Of a stretch of DNA of 64,000 nucleotides, positions 10,740-20,265 are shown one piece after another. Under the pieces are notes generated by a model, which saw only the letters and a program-made list of their open reading frames with translations, ran no database searches and was not told where the DNA came from. A program made the position numbers and the translations under genes. Source of the stretch: Chrysoporthe austroafricana (Eukaryota; Ascomycota; Sordariomycetes; Diaporthales; Cryphonectriaceae); assembly GCA_001051155.2 (NCBI GenBank), contig JYIP02000014.1:281182-345181 (forward strand). The letters run 5' to 3'. The stretch's first letter is position 1. Each line of letters begins with the position of its first letter.

Positions 10740-12633
10740 TATGATTATCGCCCAGGAAGATCGGTGGAAGAAGCACTTCATACATGACTTGTATTCTTGC
10801 ACTTGCGTGCTAGAGAACTGTCAACCACTTGGAAAACTGTGCGAGGCCAAGGAGGAGTGGAAGAGACACATCCTTGATGAACATCCAATAGAGGAATACT
10901 AGGTGTGTTTTGCATGCAGTGATGCAAAGCGTTTCATTCAGAAAGAATCGTGGGTTAGTCACACACTACACACGCATAGAATCACCGTGTCCGAGGAATA
11001 GATCGAGATCTTAAGTACCGTCTGCGTGAGGGTCGTCCCGGTAGAAATAAAGGTGTGCCCCATCTGTTTAGAAGGTGAGACAGACAAGCAAATCGAAGAA
11101 GCCTCCCAGATAGATCACTTAGCGAATTGCGTGCGCGTCTTCTCCCTCCAGGCTCTACCATAATCAGCCCAATAATACGCACGAGGAGATTTACGTGCAC
11201 ATAGGTGATGTGAAGCAAGTCCAGCATTGGATGTCCACGTCATTCAGAGAGGACAGATATGTTAAAGAGCCCCTGGAAGAATTTAAGCGGAGAGAAAAGC
11301 CAGAGCAGCTGTGGCATTGCTTCCTCCACAATGCGTATTTCGCGGAGAGCTCTGGGTGTAGCAGCATGAACAATGTGCAGTTAACCATATTGATGGAGAG
11401 GAAACTTCATGGGATGAAAACTGAGGGAGAGGGCGAGTTCGGCGTTTCGGATGATGGGATGATCGAGAACGCCGTATCTGACGTTTTAGATGATTTTCAA
11501 TTTGAAAGCGGGTCCAAGGCAGCTCCAGACAGAAGTTTCCGAGACTTGTTACCAGGCGATGAATACCAAAAAGTGCTGGATTGACTTACTACCGTGGAAT
11601 ACGGCCCTCGGCAGGGTGATTTCGCGAGCAGGCGGCATCAGGGCATGTGCCAATGGTTTCTTGACTCGGAAACGCACCAGTCTTGGCTGTTGATAGACAA
11701 GCAGAAATTATTCTGCTCATGTGCCCCAGGAGCCGGGAATGTCATCCTCACGAAAGTCATACCATTGGCATTGAATATCTCTACTATGACTTCCTACAAA
11801 AAATGATCCAAAAGGCCGAGCGACTCCTAGCAAGCGCGGTCAAGCAGCTAGCTCGAGGTCAGAAGTCTTTGCTAAAGAGCTAAAGAGCTAAAGAGCTAAG
11901 GAGCATACGAATTCTCCACGAAGAATGTCAGCGCAAGTACACATGGCCATCATTCAATAATCTGTCTCCAGCCCTCCACTCAGTGGCGGCGGCATACTCC
12001 GCAATTTCGTCGTCATCGACGCTGTTGATGAATGCCAGGCCACAGAGGGGCTTTCGGTTGCGCTTTCTCTCAGAGATCTTTCAACCTCACACCAAGATGG
12101 GGGGGGGCGTTCTTGCGGAAGATGTCACCACATATGTGGAGGAGAGCATGGCTGTGTTGCCTAGCTTCGTCAAGGACAGCCCACTGCTCCAAGAGGAAAT
12201 CAAGGCGGCAGTTATCGAGTCAGGGCAAGGAAGGTAGGTTTCTCGTCACATATGTTACGACTAAATTCTTATAGGCTTCGAACCAGGTTCCTCCTTGCTC
12301 AACTCCATATGAGCTCGTTAACAGGGAAGACCAATTACTTCGAGTATTCTGAAAGACGCGCTGGCAAGCCTTCCTAGAGAGTATGATGCTATATATGAGA
12401 ACGTGATGGATCAGATCCGAGGACAGGCGACAAGTTGTAGAGATTTGGCGATACAAGTCCTGCCTTGGGTCGGTCATACAATAAGAGTGCTTACTACACG
12501 GGAGCTTCACCACGGTCTTTCAACAAAAGTTGGCGATACCAAACATGACGAACAGGGTATCCACAAGACGAAAGATAAATTCAAAAGCCACCTAGGATCC
12601 CATCGATTCTGTCACTACGCTGCACACAATTAG
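10740..12633 (+). pseudogene. C2H2 zinc-finger / NACHT NLR-type relic
   Basis: Pieces in several frames, in the right order, match a common fungal C2H2-NACHT protein. At about 10770-11160 there are Cys/His-rich segments (YSCTCVLENCQ, WKRHILDEHP, KVCPICLEGE, DHLANCVRVFSLQALP). From about 11170 a long frame carries DVKQVQHW, GEFGVSDDGMIENAVSDVL and DEYQKVLD, then a TGA at 11582-11584 where the family has Trp. The same frame goes on as VEYGPRQGDFASRR and QWFLDSETHQSWL into a ruined P-loop, CAPGAGNVILT, where GAGKT is expected. At 11983-12237 and 12340-12560 come RFLSEIFQPHTK, LPSFVKDSPLLQEEIK, LPREYDAIYENVMDQI and RVLTTRELHHGLS, the NACHT C-terminal part. Stops, frame changes and a missing middle show it is dead. 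The C-terminal repeats are absent. Confidence 0.75.
11873..11904 (+). repeat. Tandem octamer TAAAGAGC (four copies)
   Basis: Three perfect TAAAGAGC units and one TAAGGAGC unit lie head to tail inside the NACHT relic, between the lost P-loop part and the surviving C-terminal part. They probably arose by slippage after the gene stopped being selected, and two of the units add stop codons. Confidence 0.85.
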
Positions 12634-12728
12634 GGTCACCATGGACCCAGAGCTTCAGATAGCTTCCAAGACGTCTCGGTTTTGATATACATACTAGTTT
12701 CACCATAAACTCCAACTCTATTCGTCAG

Positions 12729-14369
12729 TCAGCCTGGCTGCAACTTGCCGTCGAAATGTATTACCGAAAAGACATCGCCCATGTTTTGGATTTTCATCCT
12801 CAGGATATCTCTCTGAACCATATCGATACGCTCAAACGAGAGAAGGACTCGGACGAGGAAGATGAAGTCGTCGACAGTCTGCCCGCTCCGCATGCGGGTG
12901 GCGTCCGGGACCAGGGCCAGGACGTCGGCGATTGTGTTGGTGATCTCGAACAGCTTCTGGAGGATGCCGCTACCGTGCATGCCGATGGTGGTGATGGGGT
13001 CAAGCTGCGTGACGAGCGACCGCAGCTGGGCACCCAGCCGTCGCGCGGGGAAGACCAGCGACATAGCCTCGTGTGACGAGGCCGGTGGCACGCTCGAGAG
13101 GAGGCACCGCGACATGCCGAGCTGCCATACCAGGACCCGCTGCCACATGCGCGTCACGAACAGGTCCGCCTGCTGCAGCTCCGTCAGCGCGGCCTCCCCG
13201 CCCTGGCCCGCGGCGGCGGCAGCCGCCATGTCGGCCTCGTCGTCGTCCAGCTGCGCCTGCTTGCGCTCGATATACAGGGCGGTCATGAAAGGCCGCTCCC
13301 CCTCCGGCAGGTCCTGGCTCGTCCAATACGAGAGAAACTCGTCGTCCAGAATCATGAACAAGCGGATGATACGGGTGAAGCCGTCGTGGATGTGCGCCGG
13401 GATGGTCGGGTCGCCGTAGGGCAGGCCCGTGCGGAGGGGCGGCATCGTCGACGGGTAGCCGCTGACGACCGTGAGGAAGCGCTCGTGCACGAAGGCCTCC
13501 CAGTACATGCGCTGCCGGCGCGCCAGCTTCGGGTGCGTGGGCTCGCCGTTAGGCTCGGCCTGCTGCTCGCACCCTGGCGGGCGGGCGGCGGGCGCGGCGT
13601 GCACTGGCTTGGGCCTGTCGATACGGAGCATGTGAATGTAGGAGATGGCCTCTTGGAGGAGCAACAAGGCTCGATCGTGACGCTTGTAGTTCATGGCGCA
13701 GATCTCGAGGAAGATGCAGGTCATGATCCGGCGGACGGAGACCGTCGGGCACGAGCTGATGCCGACCGGGTGGTCCTCCTGCTTCGCCGCGAGGCTGCGG
13801 GCAGCTAGGTCCTGGATGCGGCCGGAGACGTCACCATGTAGGGTCCACGACACCTCCGTCAGGTTAATGGTGACGGCAGCAAACGCGTACACGAAGGCGG
13901 CGTGGCTTCGATCCTCGCGCATCAGCTGGATGGACTCGAGGACCTCGGCGGCTGTCGCGATGGGATTGACGGGATAGGCGAACTTTTCGTACGAGGGAAT
14001 GAGCGCCGTGAAGTAGACCTCTTCCAGGGGCAGCGAGGCGAATAGCAAAGCTTCTCCGGCGGCCGGGCGGATCACGCTCGCGCTGGCTGAAGTCCGTCCT
14101 CCTACCGGCGGCTCTGCCGCGTGATGAGCGGTCGCAAATGTCCCCTCGCGGGCTGCGATAGCGACCGGGCGGCTCTTGGTCGTGTCCCCTTCGCCCGATC
14201 GCAGCTGAGATATGAGGCGTCTCCGGACCGGCGGGTCGCGCCTCTCGGAGGGTGCTGGAAATGCGCAGGCGACATTGAGGTGGCTGCACTGCGCACACGG
14301 CTGCTGGCCGTTGCACTTGACCTTGCGGAGCCGACATGCATCACAGGCTCGAGATGTCCTCTTCTCCAT
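12729..14369 (-). CDS. Zn2Cys6 transcription factor, likely maltose-cluster regulator (MalR-like)
   Basis: A fungal binuclear-cluster activator of about 546 residues. The N-terminus carries CDACRLRKVKCNGQQPC followed by AQC and a sixth Cys, spacing CX2CX6CX5CX2CX6C. The middle homology region of fungal_trans type follows (LPLEEVYFTALIPSYEKFAYPV, then RRQRMYWEAFVHERFLTV). The frame begins at 14426, but the Met at 14369 sits directly before the zinc cluster and is the better start. No intron is needed. It lies beside the alpha-glucoside permease, on the same strand, and near a maltase, the gene set of the Aspergillus oryzae malP-malT-malR locus, so a role in switching on these two genes is a reasonable inference. 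Specific orthology was not tested. Confidence 0.88.
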   Translation of the reverse strand: MEKRTSRACDACRLRKVKCNGQQPCAQCSHLNVACAFPAPSERRDPPVRRRLISQLRSGEGDTTKSRPVAIAAREGTFATAHHAAEPPVGGRTSASASVIRPAAGEALLFASLPLEEVYFTALIPSYEKFAYPVNPIATAAEVLESIQLMREDRSHAAFVYAFAAVTINLTEVSWTLHGDVSGRIQDLAARSLAAKQEDHPVGISSCPTVSVRRIMTCIFLEICAMNYKRHDRALLLLQEAISYIHMLRIDRPKPVHAAPAARPPGCEQQAEPNGEPTHPKLARRQRMYWEAFVHERFLTVVSGYPSTMPPLRTGLPYGDPTIPAHIHDGFTRIIRLFMILDDEFLSYWTSQDLPEGERPFMTALYIERKQAQLDDDEADMAAAAAAGQGGEAALTELQQADLFVTRMWQRVLVWQLGMSRCLLSSVPPASSHEAMSLVFPARRLGAQLRSLVTQLDPITTIGMHGSGILQKLFEITNTIADVLALVPDATRMRSGQTVDDFIFLVRVLLSFERIDMVQRDILRMKIQNMGDVFSVIHFDGKLQPG

Positions 14370-14940
14370 GCATACATACCCTCTCGTGACGGCGTCCACA
14401 CGGGTGGTCAGTCTTCCAAGGCACACTTGAGTCGTGGCTGTGTTTAGAGGACGATGGCGGGTCGACTAAGTAAGGGAAAATGTCACAGGGTAGGACCACA
14501 GGTGGGTGGGCGTTCGGAGGATGGTGGTGTCGGCTCGGTAGTGGCTGAGACTTCGGAGGAGCGATGAGACCGAGACATTTTGTGCTTACAAAATAGCACT
14601 TACGTATTTATTTCGCTTTATACTTCAACAACCCGAGGGGCCGGGACGCTGTGAAATGGTGCAGTGGATGAAACCGGCTGGTGGTGAGCCTGTACTAATT
14701 AATTGGTGAGCAAAAGACTCGAGTCGTGCAATAATATCACAGCAGGCACTCGAGGACGGCGGTCGTTTTCAGGGTTACGGTGCATAATACCTGTTGTATA
14801 TCTGTAAAGCCGACTTGTCATACCAATTTCCATCCGTGCCAGAGATTCTACAACCTACAACAGCACCATTCGACGATCCGCCTCTAAGAAACCTAGGCCC
14901 TTCCTTATACACCTGTTGTCCTCGCAGACACCCGCCGCCT
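14370..14940. other. Regulator promoter / permease 3' region
   Basis: Holds the upstream region of the Zn2Cys6 gene and the 3' side of the permease, both transcribed leftward. AT-rich around 14580-14620 and 14690-14710. No further gene. Confidence 0.5.
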
Positions 14941-16671
14941 TTACGGGAATGCCCGTACGGAGTCTCCATCCGCGCCGCAGTCCTCCACGTGTAGCATGGC
15001 CTCTTTTTTTTTGTCTGAGGTCGCCGCCAGCTCATTGACAAAGTTGGCCACCTCAGTGCTCCGGAACCTGCGCGCGGAGACGCCCTGCTCGAACAGGATA
15101 TCCAGCTCGGCTATGGTGCGGTCCTTGGGCTCCGGCAAGCGAAAGAAGGTCCAGACGGCACACAGAAGGCATGAGCCGGCCCAGAAGAAGGCCGACTTGG
15201 CGCCCCAATTCCAGGCGGTGGGGTTGAGCATACGCGGGGTGATGATGTTAGTCGCAATGCCCACGATGTTGTAGATATTGCGCGCGAGCACGACGGACTT
15301 GGTCCGTAGGCGGGTCGAGGAGAGCTCCGCTACGAGCGAGTAGCAGACGGGGCCGACAGTGCAGTCGTAGGTGAAGGTGTAGACGAGCAGCAGGCTGCCG
15401 ATGGCCCACTGGGCGGCCACGTTGGAGCGACCCGCGAGGGCGGTGCAGCCGATGGCGAGGAGGAGGACGAACATGGTGACCTGGCCCCTAAGGTACAGGG
15501 TGCGTCGACCGAGCCACTGCATCAGGAACCACGATGAGACGGTCCCGATGGCGCCGACGGCGTACTGGATGAGGGACATGTTGAACGAGTTCTCCACCGC
15601 CATACCAGCCTGCTCGTAGAAGTAAGTCGAGTATCCCATGAAGGTGGAGCCACAAAGGGTCTGGATGGTCCAGACGATGCACACTATCTCGGTCCGGCGG
15701 CGCGTGACGGGGCCGTTGAAGAGGTCCCAGTAGGTCACGCCCTCCATGGCGGCGCGCTCGATCTCGTTGGTGTGAATCATCATGGAGACAGTCTCATCGA
15801 GGCTGAACCCCGACTCGCTCCTGTCGCCGCGGCTCGTCAGCCGTGCCAGGGAGGATCTGGCCTCCTGGATGCGGCCTCTTCGCACTAGCCACCACGGGGA
15901 CTCAGGGGCAAAGCAGATGCCGATGATGAGCGGGATAGGCCACATCCATTGTAGGCCCCAGGGGATGCGGTAACTCCACTGGTCGGTGCGGGCCAGCATG
16001 GCCCTCAGGACGCCCGAGGCGATGAACTGGCCCATGACCCAGCAGAGATTGACGTAGGTGGTCAGGTAGGCACGCAGGTGGGTCGGGCAGACCTCGGCGG
16101 CATAGGTCGTCGTCAAGGTCTGGAAGACACCCCACGGAATGCCCATGAGGATCTCGCCCACGAGGAGCTGGGGGAGGCTCTGGGCGAAGAAGATGATGAA
16201 GATGAAGCAGACCGTCAGCATGAGGGCGCCGATCATGGTCTTGCGGTAGCCGATGCGCTCGGCGACGATGCCGTTGAGGAACAGACCGAGGATCTCGCCG
16301 ACCAGAGCACCGTTCCCGAGCCCAGACTGCCAGGCCGCGCTGAGCTCATAGGAACCATCCGGCTGGAGGTCGCCAAACTTCTCGTTGAAGGGCGCATACG
16401 CAAAGAACTGGCTTAGGAGAACCACGTCGTAGCCCTCCATGACGACGGCGGTGGACAGTAGGACCGACCAGCCCACGGCCTTAGGATACAGCCGCAGCGC
16501 GGCCCACAGGCCCATCTTGCGCTCGGCCTCGGTAGCAGCCGCCGCCTCGCGAACGAGGTTCTCGATCTCGGCATTGTGGACCGTAGGGCATAGGACGATA
16601 TCCTTGTCCTTATAGACGCAGATCGAGTCCTCCACAGCGGGCGACATTACCGAGTGCTCAGGGGGAAACAA
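14941..16671 (-). CDS. MFS alpha-glucoside:H+ symporter (maltose permease, MalP/MAL31 type)
   Basis: A 576-residue sugar transporter of the plasma membrane, expected to import maltose or related alpha-glucosides with protons. The sequence shows a long hydrophilic N-terminus, the subgroup-typical WSVLLSTAVVMEGYDVVLL first helix, the loop PESPWWLVRRGR ending the sixth helix, TFMGYSTYFYEQAG in TM7, LGRRTLY, and PEPKDRTIAELDILFEQ after TM12. These are the marks of the Mal/Agt1 branch rather than hexose carriers. Single exon. Start could be the second Met at 16647. It is divergent from the GH13 maltase across a 1003-bp promoter and followed by the regulator on the same strand. A TATA-like element lies about 145 bp upstream. 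Confidence 0.95.
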   Translation of the reverse strand: MFPPEHSVMSPAVEDSICVYKDKDIVLCPTVHNAEIENLVREAAAATEAERKMGLWAALRLYPKAVGWSVLLSTAVVMEGYDVVLLSQFFAYAPFNEKFGDLQPDGSYELSAAWQSGLGNGALVGEILGLFLNGIVAERIGYRKTMIGALMLTVCFIFIIFFAQSLPQLLVGEILMGIPWGVFQTLTTTYAAEVCPTHLRAYLTTYVNLCWVMGQFIASGVLRAMLARTDQWSYRIPWGLQWMWPIPLIIGICFAPESPWWLVRRGRIQEARSSLARLTSRGDRSESGFSLDETVSMMIHTNEIERAAMEGVTYWDLFNGPVTRRRTEIVCIVWTIQTLCGSTFMGYSTYFYEQAGMAVENSFNMSLIQYAVGAIGTVSSWFLMQWLGRRTLYLRGQVTMFVLLLAIGCTALAGRSNVAAQWAIGSLLLVYTFTYDCTVGPVCYSLVAELSSTRLRTKSVVLARNIYNIVGIATNIITPRMLNPTAWNWGAKSAFFWAGSCLLCAVWTFFRLPEPKDRTIAELDILFEQGVSARRFRSTEVANFVNELAATSDKKKEAMLHVEDCGADGDSVRAFP

Positions 16672-16815
16672 GAGGCTAGACGCAAGACCGGAAGAGGCCG
16701 AGGAGGGTACAGAGGAGACGCAGGCAGAAGAAGCTCGAGGGTCAAGACATGGGAGGGTAGATGTTTGTTGCTGCTCCTGCTCCTACTCCTGTTACGCATC
16801 ATGGGAACTCATGCC

Positions 16816-16825
16816 TTTATATATA
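16816..16825 (-). promoter_or_regulatory. TATA-like element for the permease
   Basis: On the minus strand this reads TATATATAAA, about 145 bp before the permease ATG. It is the best TATA box in the shared promoter. Confidence 0.5.
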
Positions 16826-17023
16826 CCCGCGAGGCAAGTGTTCAGAGGAATTATTGACGCCGGGGAGGCCAGGCCAGACCGTCACCATCCTCGCAGGAGC
16901 ATGCACCCTCTCGGCCACATCCGGCCGGGCAACGACACGAGGAGTCTGGGGAAACGTGGGGCTGGAATCTGGGGATGCCGTGGGGCGATCTAAAACCTGG
17001 GGAGTTTGCTTCGTCCCCTTGCG

Positions 17024-17038
17024 CGGACTGCTCCTCGG
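17024..17038 (+). promoter_or_regulatory. CGG-N9-CGG pair (candidate Zn2Cys6 site)
   Basis: Two direct CGG triplets spaced by nine bases, followed 12 bases later by a CCAAT box. Direct repeats with nine-base spacing are of the kind reported for yeast MAL activators. Binding here is conjecture. Confidence 0.3.
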
Positions 17039-17288
17039 ACCGACAACAGGCCAATGATGATGCTCGAGAGGCCAGAAACGCTGCTCCTAGTCTCAGCCGT
17101 CCGGAGCTCGATCCCAAGCCTCAGCTGCCCGGTGCCCAATGGCTGTTCCGCCGGCGCCGTTAGCGCCATTAGCCTCTGAGGCTATCATGCAGGTGGTTCG
17201 GCCACGTCCTTGCACGTGCCTAGTTGTGCCTTACTTATACTCTACACGATGTATCACTAGGAGCCTTTGTAGCGCGCCACTGGCATGT

Positions 17289-17302
17289 CGGACCGACAGA
17301 GG
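17289..17302 (+). promoter_or_regulatory. CGG-N8-AGG motif (AmyR/MalR-type site)
   Basis: The sequence CGGACCGACAGAGG fits CGGN8(C/A)GG, the site known for starch and maltose regulators in Aspergillus. A CCAAT box begins two bases downstream, at 17304. Located 370-385 bp ahead of the maltase ATG. Confidence 0.4.
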
Positions 17303-17674
17303 GCCAATGGTTGCCGTATGTGCCCTGGATAACTCTTCTACTTCCCGCCGGCCCGCAATGTGCGATCTTTTCAGCGAGGGCGGACAATTTCACGATGAAT
17401 TCTCCGTTACGGTCGTGTTTTCGGGACTCACCAGCCCTGATCCACACAGCCACTGTCGTCACAGCTGTACTTCCAGCAGCACAGAGAGACCTTTATTAAG
17501 GGCATCAGCATCTACGCCGTAGTTTCGTAATGTAGGCAGACCACACTTGTTCATCGTGCAAAACACCAAAACCCTTCTTCGCACATACACTGAATAGTAC
17601 GCATCCTACCCTCCCCTCCAGCATTCATTCAGTGTTATTACTGCTTTAAGTAGCCGAATTCGCTGCTGTGCATC

Positions 17675-19447
17675 ATGACGATCGACGAAAAGCCCTGGTG
17701 GAAGTCTGCTGTGGTGTACCAGATATACCCGGCTAGCTTCAAAGACTCCAACGGCGATGGCGTCGGGGACCTTCAGGGCATCATCTCCAAGCTGGACTAC
17801 ATCGCGTCCCTAGGCGTCAATGTCATATGGGTCTGTCCCATGTACGACAGCCCGCAGGTTGACATGGGCTACGACATCTCCAACTACGAGGATGTATATC
17901 CCCCTTACGGTACCCTCGAGGACATGGAGCAGCTGATCCGGGAGTGCCACGCCCGCGGGCTGCGCATCCTGCTGGACCTCGTCATTAACCACACCTCGAG
18001 CGAGCACAGCTGGTTCAAGGAGTCGCGTTCGAGCAGGTCCAGCCCAAAGCGCGACTGGTACGTATGGCAGCCGCCGAGGTATGACGACCAGGGCCTGCGG
18101 CAGCCGCCCAACAACTGGCGCTCCAACTTCGGCACCGGCAGCGCGTGGGAATGGGACCCCGCCACAGAGGAATACTACCTGCATCTGTTCGCGGTCGAGC
18201 AGCCCGACCTCAACTGGGAGAACCCTGAGGCGCGCCAGGCCGTGTACGCGAGCTCGATGGAGTTCTGGCTGCGACGCGGCGTCGACGGCTTCCGCATCGA
18301 CACTGTCAACATGTACAGCAAGCCGCCGGGCCTGCCCGACGCGCCGGTGCTGGACGCGGGCGCCCCGTACCAGGCGGCGCAGGCCCTGTACTGCAACGGC
18401 CCGCGCATGCATGAGTACCTGGGCAAGATGAGCGCGCTGCTGCGCCGCTACGGCGCCATCACCGTCGGCGAGCTGCCGTGCACGCCCGAAACGGAGCGGG
18501 TCCTACGCTACGTCAGCGCCGGGGACGGCCAGCTAGACATGGTCTTCCAGTTCGATGTCGTCGATGTTGGCATAGGCCCCATCCACAAATTCGATGTCGC
18601 CCCGCGGAACTGGCGCCTCCCGGACCTGAAGCGCGCCGTCGACCGCACCCAGGCCCTGATCCGTGACACCGACGGCTGGAGCACTGTCTTCATGGAGAAC
18701 CACGACCAGGCCCGCAGCATCAGCCGCTTTGCCGACGACTCGCCCGAGAACCGCGTGGCGTCCGGCAAGCTACTGGCGCCGCTGCAGTCTACGCTCTCCG
18801 GCACCATGTACCTGTACCAGGGCCAGGAGATTGGTCAAGTCAACGCGCCCCTTGATGCCTATCCGGCGACGCAGTACAAGGACATCGACAGCCTGTTGTT
18901 CCTCAAACACCTCCCTAGGGACCCTGACGGGAGTGTCGACCCCGAGCTGCTGGAAAAGGCCAAGGCGGGGCTGCAATATCTAGCCCGCGACCACGCGCGC
19001 ATCCCGATGGCCTGGAACGGAACTAAGCCGCACGGGGGCTTCTCAGACGGCGAGGAGACATGGATGGTTGCTCACCCGTTAGCAAAGGAGATCAACGTGG
19101 CCGATCAGCTCAATGACGAACGCTCAGTGCTGGCCTACTGGAGGACTATGCTTGCGTTCCGTCGTGAATATGACGAGTTGTTCGTCCACGGGCGCTTTGA
19201 TCTAGTCGATGTCGAGGATCTTGATTTATTCACCTATGTAAAGACAAGCGCGCGAGGCGAGAAGGCCCTGGTCGTGCTCAACTTCACACGGTCGGCCAAG
19301 CCGTGGAAAGCGCCCGCTGCAAGTATGCTAGGCTCAGATGGCGACGATGAATCCCATCTGACTTTGATAGCGTCCACCGTGGGCCGCAAGAACGGTTCAG
19401 ACACCATTGCACCGTACGAGGGCAGGGCCTATCTTATCAGGACATAA
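17675..19447 (+). CDS. GH13 alpha-glucosidase (maltase)
   Basis: A 590-residue intracellular-type maltase that splits maltose and related alpha-1,4-glucosides to glucose. There is no signal peptide: the protein starts with MTIDEKPWWKSAVVYQIYPASF, the usual N-terminus of yeast-like GH13_40 maltases. The four GH13 regions are present: DLVINHTS, then GFRIDTVNMY with nucleophile Asp209, GELPCTPE with general acid Glu266, and FMENHDQARSISRF with stabiliser Asp344. Length is normal for the family and no intron is needed. It is paired head-to-head with the alpha-glucoside permease, so sugar uptake and cleavage are linked. GC-rich third positions, like the permease and unlike the NLR relics. Confidence 0.97.
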   Translation: MTIDEKPWWKSAVVYQIYPASFKDSNGDGVGDLQGIISKLDYIASLGVNVIWVCPMYDSPQVDMGYDISNYEDVYPPYGTLEDMEQLIRECHARGLRILLDLVINHTSSEHSWFKESRSSRSSPKRDWYVWQPPRYDDQGLRQPPNNWRSNFGTGSAWEWDPATEEYYLHLFAVEQPDLNWENPEARQAVYASSMEFWLRRGVDGFRIDTVNMYSKPPGLPDAPVLDAGAPYQAAQALYCNGPRMHEYLGKMSALLRRYGAITVGELPCTPETERVLRYVSAGDGQLDMVFQFDVVDVGIGPIHKFDVAPRNWRLPDLKRAVDRTQALIRDTDGWSTVFMENHDQARSISRFADDSPENRVASGKLLAPLQSTLSGTMYLYQGQEIGQVNAPLDAYPATQYKDIDSLLFLKHLPRDPDGSVDPELLEKAKAGLQYLARDHARIPMAWNGTKPHGGFSDGEETWMVAHPLAKEINVADQLNDERSVLAYWRTMLAFRREYDELFVHGRFDLVDVEDLDLFTYVKTSARGEKALVVLNFTRSAKPWKAPAASMLGSDGDDESHLTLIASTVGRKNGSDTIAPYEGRAYLIRT

Positions 19448-20260
19448 ATAGACAACAACACCTTTTACGGCTATACCAATAGAATTTGGAAGTAATACAC
19501 ACGAATTGGAGTTGAAATACAATTTGCCATTTAGACCTCAGCGCGGGCTTCCCGGTCTGCAAGCATGCGGCTGGTTCTCTCCGTCACAAATGTATTCGTA
19601 CCTTTCACCATTTCTCCAAATGCCTGAGCCATATTTAGGTGAATAAAAGGCTCTAAAGTCTAGAGTTCGTTGTAGTGTTTTGGAGGAGACGATGAACCGG
19701 CGCCCCTCGATATCTAGGGAACGCAGATACTAAATGAAAACCTGAAGGACGGAATGGGAGTCTCTGCGTCATTTTTCCGTAACGAGAATAATCTAATTAT
19801 TTTCAAAAGAATTAACCGCTAGATAAATTCGATAAACATACGTAGTGATGCATCTTCAAGATAGACATTCACTTCGGACCTATGGAAAGGACGGTCCTGG
19901 GCTGACTTGCTGTTTTTAGACTTGATGAGAATAAGACATGCCCTTCTTTTCTCGTTATCCTGGTGTCTGTCTAGATCCTGACGCATTCGTAACATATTGA
20001 CCCACCACTTGTTTTGCCCATTCTTCTAGCGCCGTTTCACGCCTGCGCGGAGCGAGTCGCTGGCCGAGTCCGAGTTCCTCGTCAAGCGACGGCGCCCAAA
20101 TCTCGGCATTACTAAAGAAGGACACTGCTTGTAGCTAAGAACTACCCCTACAGCCGGCAGGGCATCTTCCCTCGCGGTGAGCGCTGTCTACCGTATCCGA
20201 GAGCCCCGCTCCAGCTCGGCCTCCCACTTCATCCTTACTAGTATGCCCCGTCGCGCGCCG
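19448..20260. other. Interval between maltase and PKS remnant
   Basis: No gene recognised. On the minus strand an open stretch at about 20000-20125 (reading AEIWAPSLDEELGLGQRL) has coding-like codons but no family; it may be debris beyond the PKS 3' end. The part next to 19447 is AT-rich 3' flank of the maltase. Confidence 0.4.
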
Positions 20261-20265
20261 CGCGG

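Larger units (their letters stand above)
16672..17674. promoter_or_regulatory. Shared divergent promoter of permease and maltase
   Basis: About 1 kb between two divergently transcribed maltose genes with no coding content. It holds a TATA run facing the permease, two CCAAT pentamers (17051-17055 and 17304-17308) and CGG-type half-site pairs listed separately. Near the maltase start the sequence is CT-rich (17600-17640), common ahead of fungal transcription starts. Co-regulation of the pair is inferred from the layout. Confidence 0.6.

Noticed and set aside
11873..11904. CRISPR-like tandem array
   Set aside because: Units are 8 bp with no spacers, inside a pseudogene of a eukaryote; a slippage repeat explains it.
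12862..13808. Long plus-strand open frames opposite the Zn2Cys6 gene
   Set aside because: They are antisense shadows caused by GC-rich third positions; translations are Arg/Pro/Ala-rich with no domain.
17810..18412. 200-codon minus-strand frame inside the maltase
   Set aside because: Shadow of the GH13 gene; the sense frame carries all catalytic motifs.
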